Positions 50,785-57,970 of a stretch of 64,000 nucleotides of DNA are shown here, piece after piece (within the stretch, counting starts at the first letter, position 1; each line of letters opens with the position of its first letter). Origin of the DNA: Butyricicoccus_A sp963588905 (GTDB lineage: Bacteria; Bacillota; Clostridia; Oscillospirales; Butyricicoccaceae). The position numbers were made by a program, and so were the translations under genes. The notes under the pieces were generated by a model. The model searched no databases and was not told the origin of the DNA. It saw nothing but the letters and a program-made list of their open reading frames with translations. The DNA is taken from the NCBI GenBank assembly GCA_963588905.1, contig CAVAJF010000004.1, positions 78,345 through 142,344 on the forward strand, given 5' to 3'.

Positions 50785-52032
50785 ATGAACACGGTATTAG
50801 ACACCTGCAAGCGTGCCGCTGCCGTCAAGCAGGAAATCGGCACATTGGGAACCAACGAAAAAAATCGTGCACTGCTCGCCATCGCAGATGCCTTGCAGGC
50901 ACATCGCGCGGAGATTCTCGCCGCCAATCAGCTGGACATTGACGCCGGCAGAAAAAACGGCTTAAACGAAGGTCTGATTGATCGCTTGACGCTGGGCAAC
51001 GACCGCATTGACGGCGTGGCGAACGGCTGCCGTCAGGTTGCCGCCCTTCCCGATCCTATCGGTGAAGTGACCGAGATGAAGGTGACGCCGAATGGCTTAA
51101 AAATCGGCAAAAAGCGCGTGCCGATGGGTGTTATCGGTATTATTTATGAAGCGCGTCCCAATGTCACAGTGGACGCCGCTGCCCTGTGCTTCAAAGCCGG
51201 TTCCGCCTGCGTGCTGCGCGGCGGCAAGGAGGCTTTTCACTCCAATCAGTGCCTGATGGGCATTATGCGCGATGCCATCGCTTCCTGCGGCCTATCCCCG
51301 GATATTTTAAATCTGATTGAGGACACCACACATGAGGGTGCCAATGTCATGATGCAGGCAAACGGTCTCGTTGATGTATTGATCCCGCGCGGTTCTGCCC
51401 GTCTCATTCAAGCCGTTGTCAAGACGGCAACGGTTCCGGTCATTGAAACCGGCGTGGGCAACTGCCATATTTACGTCGATGCCAGCGCAGATATACCTAT
51501 GGCACTGGACATTTTAGAGAACGCCAAATGCCAGCGCATTTCCGTGTGCAATGCCGCCGAAAGTCTGCTGGTACATCGTGACATTGCGGAGCAATTCCTG
51601 CCGCTCGCAAAGCAGAGACTGGACAAGCACCATGTGATCTGGCACGGCTGCCCGGAGACCTGTGCGATTCTCGGCGCGGATATTATTCCGGCAACCGACG
51701 AGGATTACGGCACGGAATACCTCAACTATGAAATTTCCTGCAAGGTCATCGACTCGACAGATGCCGCTATTGACCACATCAACCACTACAACACCGGACA
51801 TTCAGAGGCAATTGTCACACACGATTACTTCAACGCCCAGCGTTTTCTGGATCGTGTCGATGCCGCCGCTGTCTATGTCAATGCTTCCACCCGCTTTACC
51901 GACGGCGAAGAATTTGGCTTTGGTGCGGAAATCGGTATTTCTACACAAAAACTGCACGCACGCGGCCCGATGGGTCTCAAGGAACTGACCTCCAGCAAGT
52001 ACATCATCTACGGAGAGGGCCAGATTCGCTGA
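50785..52032 (+). CDS. proA: Gamma-glutamyl phosphate reductase
   Basis: NADPH-dependent reduction of glutamyl phosphate. The 415 residues contain the catalytic Cys in CQRISVCNAAESLLVHRD, VPMGVIGIIYEARPNVTVDA, and the C-terminal TRFTDGEEFGFGAEIGISTQ. The start MNTVLDT at 50785 follows AAGGAG; the open frame upstream overlaps proB and is not used. It forms an operon with proB and the CYTH gene. Confidence 0.97.
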   Translation: MNTVLDTCKRAAAVKQEIGTLGTNEKNRALLAIADALQAHRAEILAANQLDIDAGRKNGLNEGLIDRLTLGNDRIDGVANGCRQVAALPDPIGEVTEMKVTPNGLKIGKKRVPMGVIGIIYEARPNVTVDAAALCFKAGSACVLRGGKEAFHSNQCLMGIMRDAIASCGLSPDILNLIEDTTHEGANVMMQANGLVDVLIPRGSARLIQAVVKTATVPVIETGVGNCHIYVDASADIPMALDILENAKCQRISVCNAAESLLVHRDIAEQFLPLAKQRLDKHHVIWHGCPETCAILGADIIPATDEDYGTEYLNYEISCKVIDSTDAAIDHINHYNTGHSEAIVTHDYFNAQRFLDRVDAAAVYVNASTRFTDGEEFGFGAEIGISTQKLHARGPMGLKELTSSKYIIYGEGQIR

Positions 52033-52060
52033 ACCAACCACACAGAAAGGATACAAGCAC

Positions 52061-52663
52061 ATGGAGCGCGAATTTAAGTGGAATATCAAACAGCCGGAAG
52101 ATTTTGACCGGATCGCGGACAGTGATTTTGTCAAACCTTTGGTGACAGAGGAAATCCGTCTGGAAATGGAAGCCGCCTATTATGACACGGCAGACGGACT
52201 GGTCTCCAAGGCACATGGCGGACTGCGCCTCCGCCGAGAAAACAAGGACAAGGTCGTTTGTCTTAAGCTCGCGGCCCGCAGTGCCTTTGACGGTGCCTGC
52301 AAGGCGCGGGAAGAATATGAAGTCTCTGCCGATGACATCCGCTCCGGCATTCAAAAGCTGCCGTCTGTCGGTGCCCCGCAGGATTTCTGCGATCAGCTCA
52401 TGAAAGTCAATCTGATTGAACAGGGACGCACGATGTTCACGCGATTTGCTTCCCAGCTGTCGTACAAGGGCTGCACCTGCGAATTGTCGTTTGACTACGG
52501 ACGCATGACGCATTCGACCCGCATTGGCACCATCTGCGAGATGGAGCTGGAGTATAAGGGCGGCAGCGACTTTGATTTTGACGAGCTGGCAATCACGCTG
52601 CAAAACAAATTTGAACTGGAACCGCAGCCGCTGTCCAAGCTCGCACGAATGATGCGATTATAA
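52061..52663 (+). CDS. CYTH-domain protein (triphosphate tunnel metalloenzyme)
   Basis: A 200-residue member of the CYTH family, which cleaves or binds triphosphates such as inorganic tripolyphosphate or thiamine triphosphate. The N-terminal ExExK motif is MEREFKWNI. Other charged-strand pairs are visible: GLRLRRENKDKVVCLKLA, REEYEV and CEMELEYKGG. The 3' position in the proBA operon has no obvious metabolic logic. The exact substrate is unknown. Confidence 0.88.
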   Translation: MEREFKWNIKQPEDFDRIADSDFVKPLVTEEIRLEMEAAYYDTADGLVSKAHGGLRLRRENKDKVVCLKLAARSAFDGACKAREEYEVSADDIRSGIQKLPSVGAPQDFCDQLMKVNLIEQGRTMFTRFASQLSYKGCTCELSFDYGRMTHSTRIGTICEMELEYKGGSDFDFDELAITLQNKFELEPQPLSKLARMMRL

Positions 52664-52678
52664 ATGATGATAACGAAA

Positions 52679-52714
52679 AATCCCGCAGAAAAATTTCTGC
52701 GGGATTTTCTTTTG
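52679..52714. terminator. Terminator between convergent CYTH and SLH/LRR genes
   Basis: Near-perfect 28-bp palindrome around AATCCCGCAGAAA with TTTTCTTTTG on the plus strand and A/T-rich sequence on the other side. Confidence 0.9.
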
Positions 52715-52720
52715 TTCAGC

Positions 52721-54799
52721 TTAATATACGCGGCAATTCTGATCGTAGTTTGTCAGCATTGTTGCCGCTTCTGCTCTCGTTGCCTTGCCCTGCGGTTTCA
52801 AATATGTCTTTCCACCGGATTTTGTGCCGTTGATAATACTTCTGTTTACGCACCACAGCATCGCATCCTTCGCCCAGCCGGATACCTGATTGGCATCTGC
52901 ATAGGCGGTTAAATCATAATACGTGCCCGGTTTGCCCTGCGCCGCATACAGCATAACTGCCATCTGCTCTCTCGTGACATCATTGTTCGGGGCAAATTTG
53001 CCGTCTCCGACGCCGCCAACAATGCCCTGCTGGCTCGCCCACTGCACGGCGTTATAGTACCACGCGCCCGGCTGTACATCGCTGAACACCTGCGCGCCCG
53101 ATACGTTAGGACTTCCCGCCTGCGCATACAAAATCTGTGCGACCATCGCACGAGATACCGTCGTATACGGCGCAAAGGTATTGCTGCTCATGCCGTTCAT
53201 CATGCGGTGCGCATAAACGTATTCCACATAATCTACAAACCAGTCATTTGCTTTGACATCACTCATAATATCGGCAATCGACCATGTTTTCCACTCGACA
53301 ACACCCCAATGCTGTTGTTGTTTTTCGTCGTCCCATGCGCCTTTCGCCAGAAAATATATCGTCACATTGTCACCAACAAAGCACTGCTCATCCAAACGCA
53401 TTGCTTCACCAGCGAATGCTACTCGATTCAGCTTCTCACAGTGAGAAAATGCACGTTCGCCAACAATCCGTGTTCGATTCGGCACGACAATCTCCGTCAA
53501 GCTCTCACAACCGGAAAAGGCGCGATTTCCAATTTCGATCAACGTATTTGGCAAATAAATTTGTTTCAAATTTTTATTTGCCAGAAAGGCGTCATCTTCG
53601 ATCTTTGCCACGCCTCCCGGCACGCCATAGCTCGTCCGTGCATTAGATGCCGGATAGAGCAGCAGCTCGGATTGAACCTTGTTGAACAACACACCGTCTT
53701 CCGACATATAGGTTGCATTGTTCCTATCCACATTGATTTCCTGCAATCCTGTGCATGCACACAGGGCATCCTCGCCAATTTCTGTCACGCCAGCCGGAAT
53801 AGAAATTTTCATCAACTGCTCACATTCCGAAAATGCTCCATCTCCAATAACCTGCGCATTCGCTGGAATATGCACATATTTTAAGCTCTTACAAGTATAG
53901 AATATGCCTTCCGGAACTGTTGTCCAGCTATCCGGAAGCGTCGCACGCATCAACGACGCACAATCCGCAAAAACATCATCTCCCATTTCTACAACGGTAT
54001 CCGGTATTGTAACATCCGTCAATTTGTTGCACTGATAGAATGCATGTTCTCCTATGCTTTGAACGGTATCAGAAAACTGTACCTGTTCCAGAATATTATT
54101 CGCCTGAAACGCCCAGCCATCAATACTGGTTACACCTTCCGGAATGGTATAGCTGGTTCTCGCATTGCCTTCCGGATATGCAAGCAGCTTTGTTCCACTC
54201 TTATCAAACAGAACGCCGTCCTTTGCGCTAAATGCGGTATTTTCGCTGTCTACAATAAAATCCGTCAGCCCAAAGCAACGCCAGAATACGGTCTCTCCCA
54301 GTGTCTTCACATTTTTCGGCAAGGCAATTTTTTGCAGTTTACCGCAATTGGCAAATGCAGATTCTCTAATCTCTTCCAAGCTATCCGGCAATGTCACGGT
54401 TTCCAGATTGCTGCAGGCCCAAAACGCCTCTTCTCCAATCCGCGTAATACCTTCCGGAATATCTATGCTTTTCAAACGATCCATGCCGCAAAACGCATTA
54501 TCGCCAATGCTCGTAACACCAGATTCAATGACAATGTTCTGAACGAGGTCTCTGTCCCACTTCGGAAAACTTTCGCTGTTATCATAATTTTCCATCTCTC
54601 CGGTGCCGCTAATGGTCAACGTGCCGTCTTCGCTCAGCGACCACGTGAGATGTTCACCGCAGGTACCGCTGGTCGTTTTTTGTTCCTCATCAGATACCAC
54701 TGTTGCTTGTCCGGCATCTGCCGCAAATGCAGCTGGCACGACAGAAAGCGCCATACAGCCCGCTAACAGCAAACTCGCCATTCTTTTCTTGTTTTTCAT
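52721..54799 (-). CDS. Secreted leucine-rich-repeat (BspA-like) protein with SLH repeats
   Basis: A 692-residue surface protein. The signal peptide is residues 1-26 (SLLLAGCMALSVVPAAFA). From about 40 to 480 there are BspA/TpLRR-type repeats of about 23 residues with the recurring pattern I-x-x-x-A-F-x-x-C-x-x-L-x-x-V-x-L-P (for example IGEEAFWACSNLETVTLPDS). The repeats are interrupted by segments such as VDSENTAFSAKDGVLFDKSG. Three SLH repeats cover about 500-692. Such proteins often bind other proteins or host matrix, but the ligand here is unknown. ATG 54799 follows GGGAGG; the longer frame is rejected because the signal peptide starts here. Confidence 0.92.
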   Translation of the reverse strand: MKNKKRMASLLLAGCMALSVVPAAFAADAGQATVVSDEEQKTTSGTCGEHLTWSLSEDGTLTISGTGEMENYDNSESFPKWDRDLVQNIVIESGVTSIGDNAFCGMDRLKSIDIPEGITRIGEEAFWACSNLETVTLPDSLEEIRESAFANCGKLQKIALPKNVKTLGETVFWRCFGLTDFIVDSENTAFSAKDGVLFDKSGTKLLAYPEGNARTSYTIPEGVTSIDGWAFQANNILEQVQFSDTVQSIGEHAFYQCNKLTDVTIPDTVVEMGDDVFADCASLMRATLPDSWTTVPEGIFYTCKSLKYVHIPANAQVIGDGAFSECEQLMKISIPAGVTEIGEDALCACTGLQEINVDRNNATYMSEDGVLFNKVQSELLLYPASNARTSYGVPGGVAKIEDDAFLANKNLKQIYLPNTLIEIGNRAFSGCESLTEIVVPNRTRIVGERAFSHCEKLNRVAFAGEAMRLDEQCFVGDNVTIYFLAKGAWDDEKQQQHWGVVEWKTWSIADIMSDVKANDWFVDYVEYVYAHRMMNGMSSNTFAPYTTVSRAMVAQILYAQAGSPNVSGAQVFSDVQPGAWYYNAVQWASQQGIVGGVGDGKFAPNNDVTREQMAVMLYAAQGKPGTYYDLTAYADANQVSGWAKDAMLWCVNRSIINGTKSGGKTYLKPQGKATRAEAATMLTNYDQNCRVY

Positions 54800-54848
54800 G
54801 CTATTTTTTACCTCCCAAAGTAAAATCATGACGTTTTGTAACAAAAGT

Positions 54849-54877
54849 ATTATACGAAATCTTACAATAAAAGGCAA
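54849..54877 (-). promoter_or_regulatory. Sigma-A promoter for the SLH/LRR gene
   Basis: TTGCCT, 17-bp spacer, TATAAT on the minus strand, 50 bp before the ATG. Confidence 0.7.
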
Positions 54878-54911
54878 CCCTAAAAAACGTTTCCTCTCGT
54901 CTACCCCATAG

Positions 54912-54940
54912 AAAAAACCACTGGTGCAATACCAGTGGTT
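54912..54940 (-). terminator. Rho-independent terminator of folT
   Basis: Ten-base-pair stem AACCACTGGT/ACCAGTGGTT followed by TTTT on the minus strand. Confidence 0.88.
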
Positions 54941-55002
54941 TCGTTTACTGCAATATCTTACCTTTGCATCATCTGAAGGAGTCTGCTTATGCCTTCACAT
55001 GT

Positions 55003-55563
55003 TTATGATCTTCTGATGATATTTCTCCGATTGAGTGCGTCCAAAATACGCGGCAGCAGAATCGCATACACAATTGCCGTAACAATGCCTACCAAAAGAC
55101 GCGGCGGGATGGCAACATAAATCGCAAAAAAGGATTGGTAATATCCATATAGCTTTTGTTCTACCAGCATAGCTCCCGTATTGCACAGTGTCACAAGAAT
55201 TGAGGTAAGACACGTCTCCAACGTTAAAATACCAAGCTGTGTGCTGCCCCGAAATGCGCGAAACAAAAGTCCCATGGAAAATCCGCGCACAACCGCAGGG
55301 AGAATCCACAAAATTGTTGTCGCACTAAAACCATAGGTCAGCATTTGCCCGACAAATGCACCGGTAAACCCGGTCGCCGCTCCCCAAATCGGTCCGCCGA
55401 ACACCGCCATAATCAGCACCGGCAGACCACTCAGCGATATTTTCAAATTTCCGGCAAACGGAACACTGATGCTCACTGCCAGAAAATCAAGGCCGACATA
55501 CATGGCGGCCATCATACCCGCCATGCACATCAGACGAATTTTGTTGTTTTGTGTTTTGTTCAA
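55003..55563 (-). CDS. folT: Folate-family ECF transporter S component
   Basis: A 186-residue membrane protein with about six hydrophobic segments, the size and shape of an ECF substrate-binding S component (LMCMAGMMAAMYVGLDFLAV; SLSGLPVLIMAVFGGPIWGA; ATGFTGAFVGQMLTYGF). It works with the shared EcfA/A'/T module, which is not in this window. The assignment to folate rests on the THF riboswitch directly upstream. The start is TTG 55563, with AAGGAGG 9 bases upstream; no ATG lies close to that site. Confidence 0.88.
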   Translation of the reverse strand: MNKTQNNKIRLMCMAGMMAAMYVGLDFLAVSISVPFAGNLKISLSGLPVLIMAVFGGPIWGAATGFTGAFVGQMLTYGFSATTILWILPAVVRGFSMGLLFRAFRGSTQLGILTLETCLTSILVTLCNTGAMLVEQKLYGYYQSFFAIYVAIPPRLLVGIVTAIVYAILLPRILDALNRRNIIRRS

Positions 55564-55570
55564 AATAAAA

Positions 55571-55609
55571 TACCTCCTTATACCCGTTGTTCCGAAATAT
55601 AAGGAGGTA
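55571..55609 (-). promoter_or_regulatory. Shine-Dalgarno-sequestering hairpin of the folT leader
   Basis: A perfect 12-bp inverted repeat, TACCTCCTTATA and TATAAGGAGGTA, with a 15-nt loop. The downstream arm contains the folT AAGGAGG, so pairing would hide the ribosome site. It lies between riboswitch and start codon and is the likely expression platform. Confidence 0.75.
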
Positions 55610-55624
55610 AGATCCGTATTTCCG

Positions 55625-55718
55625 GCAGCGGGATGCAACACCTGAACCGCGGAACTTCCTTCGTCTATATGGCAACTCCCCGTCCATACAGCACTTAACG
55701 CTCAGATGCCTACTCTGC
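55625..55718 (-). promoter_or_regulatory. Tetrahydrofolate (THF) riboswitch
   Basis: The minus strand shows the aptamer landmarks in order: GCAGAGTAGG, GCGTTAAGTG, GGACGGGGAGTTG, an internal hairpin part, GGTTCAGGTGTTGCATCCC and the closing GCTGC pairing with GCAG at the 5' end. It starts about 6 nt after the predicted transcription start and precedes folT. Confidence 0.88.
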
Positions 55719-55730
55719 ATAAGCTTGTTT

Positions 55731-55759
55731 ATTATACCTCTAATGCTTCGATTTGTCTA
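55731..55759 (-). promoter_or_regulatory. Sigma-A promoter for the THF riboswitch-folT transcript
   Basis: TAGACA, 17-bp spacer, TATAAT on the minus strand. The -35 lies next to the end of the CarD-like gene. Confidence 0.75.
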
Positions 55760-55764
55760 CTGCT

Positions 55765-56271
55765 TCACGCCTGCGCGCCTGCAATCCGTTTTTGAATATA
55801 CGGCTGCACCTGATCGAAGCCGATGCCCAGCGCAACGGACAATTCGCCATACAGCAGCTTTTCTGCCCGTTTCATGTACTGCTGATCCGTCGAGCCCATG
55901 TGCCGCCCCGCCTTCATTGAGCGGTGATTCTTGCGGTGCACGACCTTAATCAGCCGAATCAGATCTTCATTTTCATGCGTATTCAGGCAAGCGCGATATT
56001 TCTCGCTCTGCATCCGAATATCCCGATTGCTTTCCAGCTCCTCCGGAATCTCCGGAATGCGGTCAATCAGCTGTTCCGCATCTGCCCGCGACATGACCGG
56101 ACGCATAAACGCCTTGGTATCTACCGGTGTGTAAATAACCTCTTTGTCGTATACCGGTGCCAAAGTATAATACAGCTTCTCTTTCTCCGAAATTCCCTTC
56201 GGATGTCCTACATCCTCTACGCGGCAAACGCCCGTACTTCCATACATGACCAGATCTCCGACTTGATACAT
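55765..56271 (-). CDS. CarD-family transcriptional regulator
   Basis: A 168-residue protein with the RNA-polymerase-interacting CarD/CdnL-like Tudor domain at the N-terminus (YQVGDLVMYGSTGVCRVEDV; YYTLAPVYDKEVIYTPVD) and a helical C-terminal DNA-contacting domain (LIRLIKVVHRKNHRSMKAGR). Such proteins stabilise open promoter complexes in actinobacteria; in Clostridia the role is less clear. Upstream is a TG-extended TATAAT near 56323-56331. It is a single-gene unit. Confidence 0.92.
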   Translation of the reverse strand: MYQVGDLVMYGSTGVCRVEDVGHPKGISEKEKLYYTLAPVYDKEVIYTPVDTKAFMRPVMSRADAEQLIDRIPEIPEELESNRDIRMQSEKYRACLNTHENEDLIRLIKVVHRKNHRSMKAGRHMGSTDQQYMKRAEKLLYGELSVALGIGFDQVQPYIQKRIAGAQA

Positions 56272-56477
56272 ACTTACACTCCTTTTCCGATTTGTTGTTA
56301 TTTTGTCGTATTGTTCCAGTTATATTATAACACTATCTTTACCCGCCAGTAACATTTATTTTGAAAAAAAGTGCCAATTTTTTCTGGTTCCACAAATTTT
56401 TCATGCGCTAAATATCAAAATGATGCATACTATGCGGGCAAATCGTCTCGATTTTGGACGCAAAAAAGAGCAGTTTC

Positions 56478-56927
56478 TTACGAAAAACTGCTCTCTTCTG
56501 TCATCTCTTTTTGACGGAGATCCTCCATCAGCTGCTGTAGCGTGACCGCACGCAGCTGGCTTTCCATCGCCAGTGCGGCTGCGTCCAAATAACCGGTCAA
56601 GATGCCATGCACCTCGCGTCCGACCGGACAGGCCGGATTGGGATTCTCGTGAAAATGAAACAACGGCTCTTCTTTCGGCTCTACTGCATGGAAAATATCC
56701 AGCAGGGTAATCTCCTCCGGTGCCTTTGCCAGCGAAGCGCCGCCAACACCTGCTTCCACACGAACCAATCCCGCTTTTTTCAGCTGTCCCAGCGTCTTAC
56801 GGATGATAACCGGATTGACATTGACGCTTCCTGCCAAAAAATCCGATGTCATTTTACAGTCCTCCCCAAACCGCACAATACACATCAAAATATGCGCTGC
56901 AATGGGGAGTCTGGAAGAAAACTGCAT
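56478..56927 (-). CDS. Rrf2-family transcriptional regulator
   Basis: A 149-residue regulator with an N-terminal winged helix (LPIAAHILMCIVRFGEDCKM; VNPVIIRKTLGQLKKAGLVR; GVGGASLAKAPEEITLLDIF). The central loop has a single Cys (NPACPVGREV), so the three-Cys Fe-S site of IscR/NsrR is not present. It resembles the YwnA/YwgB-type group. It is divergent from the flavin-binding protein gene at 57095, with a 167-bp shared control region. Confidence 0.92.
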   Translation of the reverse strand: MQFSSRLPIAAHILMCIVRFGEDCKMTSDFLAGSVNVNPVIIRKTLGQLKKAGLVRVEAGVGGASLAKAPEEITLLDIFHAVEPKEEPLFHFHENPNPACPVGREVHGILTGYLDAAALAMESQLRAVTLQQLMEDLRQKEMTEESSFS

Positions 56928-56956
56928 ATGTTTTGCCTCCTATGTTCAATAAAAAT

Positions 56957-56985
56957 ATTGTAGCATCGGTGCATCGGACTGTCAA
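56957..56985 (-). promoter_or_regulatory. Sigma-A promoter for the Rrf2-family gene
   Basis: TTGACA, 17-bp spacer, TACAAT on the minus strand. Confidence 0.8.
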
Positions 56986-57000
56986 CGAAGAAAAAATTTT

Positions 57001-57023
57001 GTTGTAACTATTGACATTACAAC
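57001..57023. promoter_or_regulatory. Inverted-repeat operator between the Rrf2 and flavin-protein genes
   Basis: GTTGTAA, 9-bp spacer, TTACAAC: a perfect 7-bp inverted repeat overlapping the -35 of the plus-strand promoter. A further GTTGTAA half-site lies just after the -10. Likely binding site of the Rrf2 protein (inference). Confidence 0.55.
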
Positions 57024-57039
57024 AGTTTCGTGATATTCT
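57011..57039 (+). promoter_or_regulatory. Sigma-A promoter for the PNPOx-like gene
   Basis: TTGACA, 17-bp spacer, TATTCT on the plus strand, about 55 bp before the ATG. Confidence 0.75.
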
Positions 57040-57094
57040 CTCGTTGTAAACAAAGCAGTTACATCTATTGAAACAACAGCATGGAGGTTTTATT

Positions 57095-57490
57095 ATGGAA
57101 AAGATTGTTGCGTTTTTGCAGGAAAATCCGGTTCAGTATCTGGCAACCGTAGGCCGCGACGGCAAAGCAAAGTGCCGTCCGTTCATGTTCGCCGGTGAGA
57201 TGGACGGCAAGCTGTGGTTCTGCACCAACAACCAGAAGGACGTATACAAGGATATGCAGGAGAATCCGAACATCGAGATTTCTGTATCCAGCCCGTCTTA
57301 CGCATGGATTCGCCTGCACGGCAAGGCAGTTTTCGAGAACAACATGGCGGCAAAAGAGCTGTGCATCGCCAATCCGATTGTCAAGGGACAGTACCAGACC
57401 GCCGACAACCCGATTTTTGAGGTGTTTTACCTCGAAGAGCCGCACGGCGTGATCGCTGACTTTTCCGGCAATCCGCCGTATGAATTTTAA
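57095..57490 (+). CDS. Pyridoxamine 5'-phosphate oxidase-like flavin-binding protein
   Basis: A 131-residue split-barrel protein (VAFLQENPVQYLATVGRDGK; RPFMFAGEMDGKLWFCTNNQ; DVYKDMQENPNIEISVSSPS). Members usually bind FMN or F420 and act as reductases for small molecules; genuine PLP synthesis is unlikely at this length. The ATG at 57095 follows GGAGG by about 7 bases. The divergent Rrf2 gene suggests redox- or stress-controlled expression. Confidence 0.9.
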   Translation: MEKIVAFLQENPVQYLATVGRDGKAKCRPFMFAGEMDGKLWFCTNNQKDVYKDMQENPNIEISVSSPSYAWIRLHGKAVFENNMAAKELCIANPIVKGQYQTADNPIFEVFYLEEPHGVIADFSGNPPYEF

Positions 57491-57499
57491 CGCACGGAT

Positions 57500-57528
57500 T
57501 TGACTTTCTCCTTCGTTCCGCATACAAT
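57500..57528 (+). promoter_or_regulatory. Sigma-A promoter for csoR
   Basis: TTGACT, 17-bp spacer, TACAAT on the plus strand, about 35 bp before the ATG. Confidence 0.75.
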
Positions 57529-57563
57529 ATGTTCATATCAATCAGAAAGACGGAGGTGTGAGC

Positions 57564-57839
57564 ATGAAACAGTGTATGGATGCGGACAACCTGCATCGGC
57601 GATTAAAGAAAATCATCGGTCAGCTGCAGGCAATCGACCGTATGGTGGATGAGGATGTACCCTGCGAAGACATTCTCTCTCAGATGAACGCAGCAAAATC
57701 CGCCATTCACAAGTGTGGACAGGTCGTGCTCGAAGGACATATCAAGCACTGCGTGCGCGATGGCATTGAACATGGAGATGCCGACAAAACCATTGAGGAG
57801 TTTACCAAGGCCGTTGAGCGCTTTGCAAACATGGGCTAA
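57564..57839 (+). CDS. csoR: CsoR/RcnR-family metal-sensing repressor (copper type)
   Basis: A 91-residue helical repressor with no classical helix-turn-helix. The copper triad Cys-x(n)-His-x3-Cys is complete: Cys34 in DVPCEDIL, and His59 and Cys63 in GHIKHC. The N-terminal region LHRRLKKIIGQLQAIDRMVD is the conserved DNA-contacting helix. The start at 57564 follows GGAGG by 7 bases. Two matching operator sequences lie before the P-type ATPase gene downstream, so it most likely represses that gene until Cu(I) binds. Confidence 0.93.
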   Translation: MKQCMDADNLHRRLKKIIGQLQAIDRMVDEDVPCEDILSQMNAAKSAIHKCGQVVLEGHIKHCVRDGIEHGDADKTIEEFTKAVERFANMG

Positions 57840-57859
57840 TTTTTCTCAAATATCTTGAT

Positions 57860-57896
57860 GACATCCACGGATCAAAATCTGTGGATGTCTCTTTTT
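57860..57896 (+). terminator. Rho-independent terminator of csoR
   Basis: Thirteen-base-pair stem (GACATCCAC core, one G-U) followed by TCTTTTTT. Confidence 0.9.
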
Positions 57897-57902
57897 TCGC
57901 CC

Positions 57903-57931
57903 TTGACAACCTATACCCCCATAGGTATACT
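57903..57931 (+). promoter_or_regulatory. Sigma-A promoter for the metal ATPase
   Basis: TTGACA, 17-bp spacer, TATACT on the plus strand; the spacer contains a CsoR-type operator. Confidence 0.85.
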
Positions 57932-57954
57932 ATACACATACCCCTACAGGTATA
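57912..57954 (+). promoter_or_regulatory. Two CsoR-type operators
   Basis: TATACCCCCATAGGTATA (57912-57929) lies between -35 and -10, and CATACCCCTACAGGTATA (57937-57954) covers the transcription start. The 25-bp phase differs from whole helical turns by about half a turn. Both have the TACCC-x-GGTA pseudo-palindrome expected for CsoR. Confidence 0.75.
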
Positions 57955-57970
57955 GAAAGAAGGATTTTTT

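Noticed and set aside
54995..55309. Alternative minus-strand ORF of 104 codons inside folT
   Set aside because: Different frame of the folT region with no start signal; the folT frame gives an ECF-like membrane protein directly after a THF riboswitch.
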